A stretch of DNA of 64,000 nucleotides from Betaproteobacteria bacterium (GTDB lineage: Bacteria > Pseudomonadota > Gammaproteobacteria > Burkholderiales > Burkholderiaceae_D). This document shows positions 47,054 through 56,281 of this stretch, in pieces (the stretch's first letter is position 1; each line of letters begins with the position of its first letter). Location: the NCBI GenBank assembly GCA_025356395.1, contig JANXTA010000040.1, positions 53,449 through 117,448 of the forward strand. The letters are read 5' to 3'. A model generated the notes under the pieces. The model was not told where the DNA came from. It did no database searches and saw nothing but the letters and a program-made list of their open reading frames with translations. A program made the translations under genes and the position numbers.

Positions 47054-47054
47054 T

Positions 47055-47627
47055 TCAGCGCCGTGCCGACGGCGTCGGCAAGGTCATCGCATCGAGTGCG
47101 GCAGGACCCACCCGCCTGAGTGCCATCGCCAGCGTCTCGCTGCTGCAGCGCGACTCGCCGGTCAGCCACGCGGTGACGGGGGTCAGCAGCATCTCCGCGA
47201 GCTGGATCGCGGCGAGGCGCGACGGCATGATCAGCGGACCGCGCTTCCAGCCGCCGCCTGTGTCGAGGATCCGTTCGACCTGGTCGGTCAGCACGACGAC
47301 AATCCGGCGACGGATCGGATCCTGCAGGATGATCCGCGCCAGCGCGCGGTTGGCCCAGAAGTGATCGAGCAGCCCGATCAGTCGCACGGTGTTCTCGGTC
47401 GTGAGCGAGCTGGCGAGGATCGAAAAAGGGCCTGCGATGCTGGCCGCGAGCAGCACGTCCTTGCCCGCGAAGTGCGCGTAGAACGCGGACCGGCTGACGC
47501 CCGAGCGCGCCACGATGTCGGCCACGGTGATGTCGTCGTAGCGGGCCTCCTGCACCAGCTCGAAGAAGGCATCGAGGACGGCTTTTCGCGTTCGTTCGAC
47601 GCGGCGATCGACCGGGTCTTGGGGCAT
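47055..47627 (-). CDS. TetR-family transcriptional regulator
   Basis: This 190-residue regulator has the TetR DNA-binding domain in its first 55 residues: AFFELVQEARYDDITVADIV, then ARSGVSRSAFYAHFAGKDVL. The C-terminal helical domain binds an unknown ligand. It ends one base from the UdgX gene stop (convergent) and is divergent from a small membrane-protein gene, which is the likely target. Confidence 0.87.
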   Translation of the reverse strand: MPQDPVDRRVERTRKAVLDAFFELVQEARYDDITVADIVARSGVSRSAFYAHFAGKDVLLAASIAGPFSILASSLTTENTVRLIGLLDHFWANRALARIILQDPIRRRIVVVLTDQVERILDTGGGWKRGPLIMPSRLAAIQLAEMLLTPVTAWLTGESRCSSETLAMALRRVGPAALDAMTLPTPSARR

Positions 47628-47733
47628 CGCACATCCTTCGAGACGATGGAATCGGACAACGAAGCGCGATTGTCCGGCATCTTCTCGATCGCCCTCGTTA
47701 TCGTGGTCTCACCCTCACGACGACGAGAAGCCC

Positions 47734-48420
47734 ATGCACGGTGCATCGATCCCCGCAGGACTACACCCCGCGCCGAAGCGCGCGACCGTGGCCGGCATCC
47801 TGCTGCTGGTCACGACGCTGCTCGAGGTCCTGGCGATGGCCCATCACCCGACCGTCGCCACCGCCGACATCGATCACGCGGTGCGGCGCATCGGCGAGCT
47901 GTCGCAACTGTCGGGCCTGGTCCACGGCGCTTTGATGGCGCTGATGCTGCTGACGCTGTACGGCCTGTCGGAGTTCGCGATGCGACGCGGCCCCGCGCGA
48001 CCGCTGATCCGTGCCGGGGCCATCGCCTACGGCGCGGGCACGATCGTGATGCTCGGCGCCGCGCTGATCAGCGGCTTCGTGATCGGCGACGCCGTTTCGC
48101 TGCTGCCGCACGACACGGCGGTCGACCTGCAGATCAATCGCCAGGTGCTGATCCTCTGCGGCATCCTCAACCAGGCCTGCGCCAACTGTGCCGTCGTCGC
48201 GATGTCGGTCGGTATCGGTCTCTGGTCCGTCGACCTGCTGCGCGATCGCGGAACGGCACGCCTGATCGGAGTGCTCGGATGCATCGTCGGCGCCGTGCCG
48301 GTGGCGGCACTGCTGAGCGGCGTCATGCGCCTCGACGTCCACGGCATGCGCACCGTCGTGCTGGTCCAGGCGACGTGGACCGTGGCGATCGCCGCCTGGC
48401 TCATGCTCGTGGATCGATGA
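47734..48420 (+). CDS. multi-pass membrane protein of unknown function
   Basis: This 228-residue protein has about six hydrophobic segments (for example AGILLLVTTLLEVLAMA and GALMALMLLTLYGLSEFA) and no catalytic motif I can name. It starts 106 bases from the divergent TetR gene, the arrangement expected for a TetR-controlled target. I do not recognise its family. Confidence 0.65.
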   Translation: MHGASIPAGLHPAPKRATVAGILLLVTTLLEVLAMAHHPTVATADIDHAVRRIGELSQLSGLVHGALMALMLLTLYGLSEFAMRRGPARPLIRAGAIAYGAGTIVMLGAALISGFVIGDAVSLLPHDTAVDLQINRQVLILCGILNQACANCAVVAMSVGIGLWSVDLLRDRGTARLIGVLGCIVGAVPVAALLSGVMRLDVHGMRTVVLVQATWTVAIAAWLMLVDR

Positions 48421-48435
48421 AGGTCGCGACACGCC

Positions 48436-49233
48436 ATGCGACACAATGTCGCGATGTCGCTTCGCACCGTCACCGCCACACGCTATGTCACGCCCCTGCG
48501 CGAAGGCGGCTCGCTGCCAGCCGTCATCGAGGCCGACGATGACGGCCTCTACGTCCTCAAGTTTCGCGGCGCGGGCCAGGGCACGAAGGCGCTGATCGCG
48601 GAGCTGGTCGGCGGCGAGCTCGCACGTGCCACGGGACTTCCGATCCCCGAGATCGTCTTCGTCCGCCTCGATGCCGAACTCGGACGCAGCGAGCCCGATG
48701 CCGAGATCCAGGACCTGATCCGTGCGAGTGCCGGCATCAACCTGGCGCTCGACTACCTGCCAGGCTCGGTGACCTTCGATCCGCTGGTCGAGCGGATCGA
48801 TGACGACCTCGCGTCGGCACTCGTCTGGTTCGACGCCTTCATCACCAACGTCGACCGCACCGCGCGCAACGCCAACCTGCTGATGTGGCATCGCCGGCTG
48901 TGGCTGATCGATCACGGCGCGGCGCTGTACTTCCACCACAACTGGTCGACCTGGCTCGACAGCAGTCGCAAGCCCTTCCCGTTGATCAGGGACCACGTCC
49001 TGCTGCCGTTCGCGAGCGAACTCGAAGCCGCGGATGCACGCATGAGCGCTGCGATCACGCCGGACGTCGTCGGCCGCATCGTGTCGCTGATTCCGGACGA
49101 CTGGCTGATCGACGACCCGCTGTTCGTGGATGCGCAGGCGCAACGTCAGGCCTACGGGCAGTACCTGACCGAGCGGCTGCAGACGCCTCGCCTCTTCTTC
49201 GAGGAGGCCGTTCGTGCCCACAACACGCGCTGA
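48436..49233 (+). CDS. HipA-like kinase family protein (HipA_2)
   Basis: This 265-residue protein carries kinase-like elements of the HipA_2 group: YVLKFRGAGQGTKALIAELV, the catalytic segment FDAFITNVDRTARNANLLMW and the metal-binding WLIDHGAALYFHH. HipA toxins phosphorylate glutamyl-tRNA synthetase in persistence, but this group lacks HipB and its target is unknown. It overlaps the next gene, DUF3037, by 20 bases; this pairing recurs. ATG 48454 is an alternative start. Confidence 0.8.
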   Translation: MRHNVAMSLRTVTATRYVTPLREGGSLPAVIEADDDGLYVLKFRGAGQGTKALIAELVGGELARATGLPIPEIVFVRLDAELGRSEPDAEIQDLIRASAGINLALDYLPGSVTFDPLVERIDDDLASALVWFDAFITNVDRTARNANLLMWHRRLWLIDHGAALYFHHNWSTWLDSSRKPFPLIRDHVLLPFASELEAADARMSAAITPDVVGRIVSLIPDDWLIDDPLFVDAQAQRQAYGQYLTERLQTPRLFFEEAVRAHNTR

Positions 49234-49651
49234 CCCGCACACCTACGACTACGCGATCGTTCGCGTGGTCCCGCGCGTCGAGCGCGGCGAGTTCGTCAAT
49301 GTCGGCGTGATCGTGTGCTGCGCGCGGCAGGGCTACCTCGAGGCGCGCATCGAGGTCGACGACGCGCGTCTCTTGGCGATCGACCCGACCGCCGACCTCG
49401 CGGCGATCCGAGTCAACCTGTCGACCATTCCCACGATCTGCGCGGGCGGCCCGGCATCCGGACCGATCGGCAAGCTGTCGATCCGCGAACGCTTCGACTG
49501 GCTGGTCGCCCCGCGCAGCACGATCATCCAGACCGCCGCGGTGCACATGGGCCGCTGCGACCAGCTCGACCACGCGCTCGAGCACCTGCTCGACCGGATG
49601 GTCCGGACGGTAGGCGCAGTCGATTTGTCGCAGACCGCCGCACTACGCTAG
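49214..49651 (+). CDS. DUF3037 family protein
   Basis: This 145-residue protein begins at a GTG and has the DUF3037 pattern YDYAIVRVVPRVERGEFVNV, then the basic segment KLSIRERFDWLVAPRSTIIQ. Function unknown. It overlaps the HipA-like kinase gene by 20 bases, so the two are made together; DUF3037 is a frequent neighbour of HipA_2 genes and may be its partner or antagonist. The SAH riboswitch begins 13 bases after its stop. Confidence 0.82.
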   Translation: MPTTRADPHTYDYAIVRVVPRVERGEFVNVGVIVCCARQGYLEARIEVDDARLLAIDPTADLAAIRVNLSTIPTICAGGPASGPIGKLSIRERFDWLVAPRSTIIQTAAVHMGRCDQLDHALEHLLDRMVRTVGAVDLSQTAALR

Positions 49652-49663
49652 ACTCCGGCCTCC

Positions 49664-49752
49664 GCGTCAAGGAGCGTTGCGACAGACCGTGTTCCGGTCT
49701 TGCCAGGCTTGACGCATCGCCGGTCCTCTTCCGGCGATGGCAACGGCGCTCA
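49664..49752 (+). promoter_or_regulatory. S-adenosylhomocysteine (SAH) riboswitch
   Basis: The RNA upstream of ahcY matches the SAH riboswitch. Helix P1 pairs GCGTCAAG (49664-49671) with CTTGACGC (49708-49715). The conserved GGAGCGTTGC core follows P1 at 49671-49680, with a P2 hairpin around GACCG/CGGTC. A second hairpin, ATCGCCGG/CCGGCGAT, spans 49716-49738, and GCAACGGCGCTC (49740-49751) pairs with GAGCGTTGC as a pseudoknot. SAH binding turns on ahcY expression. Confidence 0.9.
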
Positions 49753-49781
49753 CGACTTCATTCGAAAGAAAGGAGCTCGTG

Positions 49782-51215
<1,434 letters not shown>

Positions 51216-51217
51216 TC

Positions 51218-51283
51218 GATGTCATCCCGGCGCAGGCCGGGACCTAATGATGATTGGGCCCCGGCCTTCGCCGGGGTGACATC
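51218..51283. repeat. large inverted repeat between ahcY and the holin gene
   Basis: GATGTCATCCCGGC at the left end and GCCGGGGTGACATC at the right end form a long inverted repeat. Each arm also has its own smaller palindrome (CCCGGCGCAGGCCGGG and CCCCGGCCTTCGCCGGGG). It resembles the dispersed CCGGC-rich repeats found between genes in many proteobacteria. It may stop transcription after ahcY, although no T-run follows. Confidence 0.7.
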
Positions 51284-51304
51284 CCCTCTACGAACGACAA
51301 TTTC

Positions 51305-51649
51305 ATGCGCCTCATCCTCGTCTGGCTGATCAACGCAGTCGCGTTGCTCGCCGTGCCTTACCTGATCCCGTCGATCTCGGTTGACAGCTTCACGACGGCA
51401 TTGATCGCGGCGCTGGTGCTCGGCCTCATCAACACGATCATCCGGCCGATCCTCGTGATCCTGACCCTGCCGGCAACCCTGCTCACGCTCGGTCTCTTCA
51501 TCTTCGTCATCAACGGACTGCTGTTTTGGTTCGTCGGCGACATCCTCCACGGCTTCCGTGTCGGCGGCTTCTGGGCCGGCGTCTTCGGCTCCATCGTCTA
51601 CAGCGTGATCTCCTGGCTGCTGTCGGCCATCCTGCTCCGTGACGACTAG
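51305..51649 (+). CDS. phage-holin-like membrane protein (Phage_holin_4_2/YvlD family)
   Basis: This 114-residue protein has four hydrophobic segments: MRLILVWLINAVALLAVPYL, ALIAALVLGLINTIIRPILV, TLPATLLTLGLFIFVINGLL and FGSIVYSVISWLLSAILL. The family is widespread in chromosomes and is not a true phage gene here; function unknown. The ahcY-holin-metF order is conserved in betaproteobacteria. The ATG at 51305 begins the first helix. Confidence 0.88.
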   Translation: MRLILVWLINAVALLAVPYLIPSISVDSFTTALIAALVLGLINTIIRPILVILTLPATLLTLGLFIFVINGLLFWFVGDILHGFRVGGFWAGVFGSIVYSVISWLLSAILLRDD

Positions 51650-51659
51650 CGCCTCGCAG

Positions 51660-52511
51660 ATGTCTGCATCACCCAACATCAGTTTCGAATTCTTCCCGCC
51701 CCGCACGTCCGAGGGCGTCGAGAAGCTTCGCGTCGTGCGTCGCGAGCTGGGGCAATTCGCGCCCGAGTTCTACTCGGTCACCTTCGGCGCCGGCGGCTCG
51801 ACCCGCGAGGGCACGCTGGCGGCCATCACCGAGATGCACGGCGAGAGCGTCGCGGCCGCCCCGCACCTGTCGTGCGTCGGCGCCTCGCGCAGCGAGATGC
51901 GCGAGGCCGTGCAGCACTACCGCGATCTCGGCGTGCGCAGGATGGTGGCGCTGCGCGGCGACCTGCCGTCTGGGACGGGCGCGCTGGCGCGCGGCGACTT
52001 CCGTCATGCGCGCGACCTGGTCGAGTTCGTCCGGACCGAGACCGGCGACTGGTTCACGATCGAGGTCGCGGCCTATCCCGAGATCCACCCCCAGGCCAAG
52101 TCGCCGGCCGACGACCTGGCGAACTTCGCCGCGAAGTTCGCGGCGGGCGCCGATTCGGCGATCACGCAGTACTTCTACAACGCCGACGCCTACTTCCGCT
52201 TCGTCGACGAGGCCCGTGCGGCCGGCGTCGACGCGCCGATCGTGCCGGGCATCATGCCGATCACCAACTACACGCAGCTCGCCCGCTTCTCGGACGGCTG
52301 CGGCGCCGAGATCCCGCGCTGGATCCGCGTCAAGCTGGCGTCGTTCGGCGACGACAACGCATCGATCCGCGCATTCGGTCTGGACGTCGTGGCGGGCCTC
52401 TGCGAGCGGCTGCTTGCCGGCGGCGCACCGGGGCTGCACTTCTACACGCTCAACCAGTCCGGTCCGTCGACGACGCTCTGCAATCGGCTCGGGATGTTGC
52501 GGCCGACCTGA
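51660..52511 (+). CDS. metF: 5,10-methylenetetrahydrofolate reductase
   Basis: This 283-residue FAD enzyme makes 5-methyl-THF for methionine synthesis. Motifs are ISFEFFPPRTSEG, VTFGAGGSTREGTL, RRMVALRGDLP and the late block HFYTLNQSGPSTTLCNRLGM. An in-frame GTG at 51639 overlapping the holin stop is a possible start; the ATG at 51660 is chosen as nearer to the usual N-terminus. Confidence 0.95.
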   Translation: MSASPNISFEFFPPRTSEGVEKLRVVRRELGQFAPEFYSVTFGAGGSTREGTLAAITEMHGESVAAAPHLSCVGASRSEMREAVQHYRDLGVRRMVALRGDLPSGTGALARGDFRHARDLVEFVRTETGDWFTIEVAAYPEIHPQAKSPADDLANFAAKFAAGADSAITQYFYNADAYFRFVDEARAAGVDAPIVPGIMPITNYTQLARFSDGCGAEIPRWIRVKLASFGDDNASIRAFGLDVVAGLCERLLAGGAPGLHFYTLNQSGPSTTLCNRLGMLRPT

Positions 52512-52526
52512 CCGGATTGCACGAAA

Positions 52527-52548
52527 CGCGGTCAAGATTTCGACCGCG
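52527..52548. other. stem-loop after metF
   Basis: CGCGGTC (52527-52533) pairs with GACCGCG (52542-52548) around an eight-base loop, 16 bases after the metF stop. No T-run follows, so it is not a classical terminator but may end or protect the transcript. The rest of the gap to the HD-GYP gene (to 52721) shows nothing else. Confidence 0.45.
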
Positions 52549-52721
52549 CGGCCGAATCCATTGACGAGACGCATCGACCCATAGTCGAATTGCCGCTGTT
52601 TCACGACGCTGTCCGTCGGTTAGTCCACACGCCACGAGCGCTATTCTTGGCCGCGTGATGCTCCACCCGCTGGGACGTCGCTCCTGCACCATCCCGATCC
52701 GCACTGTCTCCAGGTCCTCCC

Positions 52722-54044
52722 ATGCTACGCAATAGCATCCAGATTCCGGTCACGCAGGTCCGCGTCGGCATGTACGTCGCCGAACTCGACCGGTCGTGGC
52801 GGGATACGCCTTTCCTGCTGCAGGGCTTCCGCATCGCCGACGACGACGAGATCGAAACGCTCAAGAAGACGTGCGCGCAGGTCACGATCGACCCGACCCA
52901 CTCGGCTCCGGGCTCGTACGAACATCTCTCCGACCTGCACGTCGTCACGAAGAAGTTCGAGGCGCTCGCCTGGTTGCAACGACTTCGCAGTCGCTTCGGC
53001 AAGTTCGAGGAGGCCTCGTCGGAGATCGCCAAAGAACGCGAAGCGGCCGGGCTGATCCCGAAGAACGTGGTCCCGAACCTCTACGGCGACATGAAGCCGA
53101 TCGAGGCAGAGATCAAGCACGCCGAAGAGGTCTACCAGAGCACGGACGCGACGCTCGAACTGATCACCCGGCAGGTCGCCGATGGGGAGAAAGTCAACCT
53201 GGACCGGCTCGGCGAAGCGGTCGAGAACATGGTCGAGAGCGCCATCGCGAATCCCGACGCGCTGTTGTGGGTGGCCCGCATCCGCGCCGAGGACGCGGCA
53301 ACCTATGCGCACGGCGTCAAGGTCGCCATCTACTTGCTGCAGCTCGGCCGACACCTCGGCTTCCCGCCGGAGCAGCTCGCCAATCTGGGGGCGATCGGCC
53401 TGTTGCTCGACCTCGGCAAGATCAAGGTCGATCGCGATCTGTTGCTCAAGCAGGGCAAGCTGACGTCGTCCGAATTCATGCGCGTCAAGATGCACGTCGA
53501 ACTGGGTTTGAAGACCCTCGACGAGTCCGGCAATGTCGCCTCGGACGTGCGCGAAGGCATCGCCCAGCATCACGAACGCCTCGACGGGAGCGGCTATCCG
53601 AATGGTCTGGCCGGCCCGATGATCTCGATCTACGGCCGGATGGCCGCGGTGGCCGATTCATTCGCGGCACTGACCTCGATGCGACCCTACGCGCCGCCGC
53701 TGCCGGCCTACGACGCGCTCAAGGTCCTCTATGCGCAGGTCGGCACGCATTACCACGCGCCGCTGGTCGAGCAGTTCGTGCAGGCGATCGGCGTGTTCCC
53801 GGCGGGCTCGCTGGTCGAGCTGACATCCGGCGAGGTCGCGACCGTCCTCGCGCACAACCGCGTGCGGCGTCTCGAACCCCGGGTGCTGGTTCTCACCGAC
53901 ACCGAGAAGAAATCCATCCACGAACCGTTGCCGCTCGATCTGCTGCTGCAACCCAAGGCGGCTGACGGCAGCGACATCAAGATTGTCCGCGGGCTGCCGA
54001 CCGGCGCCTACGGACTCGATCTCCGGCAGTTCTACTTCAAATGA
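52722..54044 (+). CDS. HD-GYP domain protein with DUF3391 N-terminus (HD motif degenerate)
   Basis: This 440-residue protein has a DUF3391 domain (about 1-130; start MLRNSIQIPVTQVRVGMYVA) and an HD-GYP domain (about 190-375). HD-GYP domains hydrolyse cyclic di-GMP. The GYP part is intact: AQHHERLDGSGYPNGLAG (His283/284, Asp288, Tyr292). However, the HD pair reads LLLDLGKI: residue 229 is Leu where the ligand His belongs, Asp230 is kept. It may be catalytically weak or a c-di-GMP sensor. Its stop overlaps the next gene by four bases. Confidence 0.87.
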   Translation: MLRNSIQIPVTQVRVGMYVAELDRSWRDTPFLLQGFRIADDDEIETLKKTCAQVTIDPTHSAPGSYEHLSDLHVVTKKFEALAWLQRLRSRFGKFEEASSEIAKEREAAGLIPKNVVPNLYGDMKPIEAEIKHAEEVYQSTDATLELITRQVADGEKVNLDRLGEAVENMVESAIANPDALLWVARIRAEDAATYAHGVKVAIYLLQLGRHLGFPPEQLANLGAIGLLLDLGKIKVDRDLLLKQGKLTSSEFMRVKMHVELGLKTLDESGNVASDVREGIAQHHERLDGSGYPNGLAGPMISIYGRMAAVADSFAALTSMRPYAPPLPAYDALKVLYAQVGTHYHAPLVEQFVQAIGVFPAGSLVELTSGEVATVLAHNRVRRLEPRVLVLTDTEKKSIHEPLPLDLLLQPKAADGSDIKIVRGLPTGAYGLDLRQFYFK

Positions 54045-55459
54045 ATTTCTGGTCGCGCGATCGGACCGCTGCCGTGGCGGCGTCGTCGCCACTCGTCCTG
54101 CCGGCAGCAGCCGTCGCGCCGGCGGTCGAGGGCGTCGACGAGCCGGCCTCGGCCTACCAATGCGATGCGGAAGCGCTGCTGCCCTATCTCGACGGGCTGA
54201 TCCGACAGAGAAGGTCGGGCGCAAGCGCCACGACGACCGGGAGCGCGGGGCTCGCCGTGTTCTTCATCGAGCTACGGCGAAGCGATCGGACGCAGGCGCT
54301 CGCGCGGCTCGATTCGGCGCGTATCGCCATGTCGACCGTCTGCAGCCGCCTGGCCGAGATCCTGCGTCCCGGTGATCGCTTCGCGCTGAACGGGGTCGAC
54401 GAAATCCTTCTGGTGCTTCCCGAAGTGGACAGCACGGGACGGGCACTGCTGGTCGCCAGTCGACTCATTCACGGCCTCAAGGAGCCGATGCACGAACTGG
54501 CGACGCACAGTCGCGTCCGGCCGTCGATCGGTTGCGCGCTTTTTCCGGCGCATGGCGACGACCCCGAGGAAATCATCGCGGCTGCCGACCGCGCGTCGCG
54601 GGCCGCGCGCACGTCCGACGAGGGCTACCGGATCGCGGTGCGCGGCGAGCGCATGACGGAAGCGGCCAGCCTGTCGGCCGACCTCGAGCAGGCGTTGAAG
54701 GGCAATCAGCTGCAGGTCTGGCTGCAGCCCCAACTGAACCTGCGGACCGGCCTGTTCGACGCCGCCGAGGCGCTGATCCGCTGGCCGCGCGCCGACGGAC
54801 TTCCTCCGGTGTCGCCGATCACCGCCGTCGAACTCGCCGAGGCGCACGGTCTGATGCCGGAGCTGACGCTGTTCGTCCTCAACACCGTGCTGCGTCAGTC
54901 GGCCCAGTTCAGGCATCGCGGGCTCGACCTGCGGATCGCGATCAACCTGTCCGCCTCGATGCTCACCGACGCCAACCTGCCGCTGACCGTCCAGCAGGCG
55001 CTCGACCTGTGGGACGTGCCGGCCGACCGGCTGACCCTCGAAGTGACCGAAAACACCCTGATGCAGGACGTCGAACGGTCGCTGACGATCCTGCACGAGC
55101 TCAAGCAGCTCGGCACGCATCTGTCGCTCGACGACTTCGGGACCGGCTATTCGTCCTTCGCCTACCTGCGACGCATGCCGCTCGACGAGCTCAAGATCGA
55201 CCAGCTGTTCGTTCGCAACCTCAGCGTGCTGAACGACGGGTCCGTCAATCCGTCGCGCGAGGGCGACCTGCGAATCGTGCGATCGATCATCGACATCGCC
55301 CACAACTTCGACCTGCACACGGTCGCCGAAGGCGTCGAGGACGCGGCGACGCTGGACCTGTTGAAGGGTCTGGGCTGCGACGTGATCCAAGGTTACTTCA
55401 CGGGTCGGCCGATGCCGATTCCCAAGGTCGAAGGCTGGTGGCGCGAACGTCAGCCCTGA
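54041..55459 (+). CDS. degenerate GGDEF plus EAL-domain protein
   Basis: This 472-residue protein has a GGDEF-like domain (about 65-200) whose signature is NGVDE (117-121) instead of GGDEF, so cyclase activity is unlikely, and a C-terminal EAL domain (about 210-465). The EAL domain keeps its catalytic set: Glu243 (AEALIRW), Asn302 (INLSAS), Asp364/365 (LDDFGTGYSSF), Lys385, Glu430 (AEGVED) and Gln450 (IQGYF). It should hydrolyse c-di-GMP to pGpG. It has no membrane helix and is coupled to the HD-GYP gene. Confidence 0.87.
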   Translation: MNFWSRDRTAAVAASSPLVLPAAAVAPAVEGVDEPASAYQCDAEALLPYLDGLIRQRRSGASATTTGSAGLAVFFIELRRSDRTQALARLDSARIAMSTVCSRLAEILRPGDRFALNGVDEILLVLPEVDSTGRALLVASRLIHGLKEPMHELATHSRVRPSIGCALFPAHGDDPEEIIAAADRASRAARTSDEGYRIAVRGERMTEAASLSADLEQALKGNQLQVWLQPQLNLRTGLFDAAEALIRWPRADGLPPVSPITAVELAEAHGLMPELTLFVLNTVLRQSAQFRHRGLDLRIAINLSASMLTDANLPLTVQQALDLWDVPADRLTLEVTENTLMQDVERSLTILHELKQLGTHLSLDDFGTGYSSFAYLRRMPLDELKIDQLFVRNLSVLNDGSVNPSREGDLRIVRSIIDIAHNFDLHTVAEGVEDAATLDLLKGLGCDVIQGYFTGRPMPIPKVEGWWRERQP

Positions 55460-55475
55460 GCGCTGCGCACCGGCT

Positions 55476-56123
55476 TCATCGGAGGCATTCTTCGGTCACG
55501 ATGTAGTCGAGCGGAACGTCGTGCGGCCCGGGTTCGAAGTACTCGGCGCGCATGACTTCGTAGGCGATGCCGATGGTCTTGCAGCGTCGCGCCGCGAGCG
55601 TCCGGTCGTAGTACCCGCCGCCATAACCGAGCCGATGCAGCACGCCGTCTGGACCGGTCGAGAAGCCCAGACATGGCACGAGCAGCAACTCGACATAGAC
55701 GGCGTTGCCCGACGTGGGCACCGGGACGCCGAGGAAGCCCGGCGCCATTGCCGATTGCGGCTTCCAGTGCACGAAGGTGAGGGGCCGCTGCACGCGATCG
55801 ACCAGCGGCAGTCCGATGCGATGACCGCCCTTGGTGAGCTCGTGAAACAGCGGACGGATGTCGGGCTCGTTGCGGATCGGCCAGTAGCCGCCGATCCTCC
55901 ACGGCAGCCGGCTGCTGCGCAGCATGTCGCGAACGAGCGGCCGCAGCTGATCGGTGATCTTGCGGTCCATCTCGGCTCTGACCGCATCGGACATCTCGTC
56001 GCGGAGCACCAGCAGACGCTTGCGTTCGGTATCGCGCGAACAGCCAGCAGCGCACTCGGCCGCCTCGCCGGCAAGCTCAGGCGACCCTCCGATGTCAGGG
56101 CTTTGCGAGGACGAAACGATCAT
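55476..56123 (-). CDS. 5-formyltetrahydrofolate cyclo-ligase
   Basis: This 215-residue enzyme (FthC/MTHFS family) returns 5-formyl-THF to 5,10-methenyl-THF using ATP. The family block near the C-terminus, HRLGYGGGYYDRTLAARR, and the earlier IGGYWPIRNEPDIRPLF are typical. The first 25 residues are not conserved; a shorter start is possible. It is convergent with the EAL gene and divergent from the transglycosylase gene. Confidence 0.88.
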   Translation of the reverse strand: MIVSSSQSPDIGGSPELAGEAAECAAGCSRDTERKRLLVLRDEMSDAVRAEMDRKITDQLRPLVRDMLRSSRLPWRIGGYWPIRNEPDIRPLFHELTKGGHRIGLPLVDRVQRPLTFVHWKPQSAMAPGFLGVPVPTSGNAVYVELLLVPCLGFSTGPDGVLHRLGYGGGYYDRTLAARRCKTIGIAYEVMRAEYFEPGPHDVPLDYIVTEECLR

Positions 56124-56281
56124 GGCCCCAATGCTAAGCTAAGTCGCTTGATGCGTCATGACGTCGAGCACGGCGCGCCAACGAATCCCTGTGTTCCACC
56201 GCACAGAACTCTCAAAGCCCCGATGACGAAACACCGGTCATCGCCTTGTCGTCCCCCAGCGTTCTCGCGCGTTAAGCCCTG

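Noticed and set aside
51305..51649. Holin annotation as a sign of a prophage.
   Set aside because: The gene belongs to the chromosomal YvlD-like family in the conserved ahcY-metF setting, and no phage genes are nearby.
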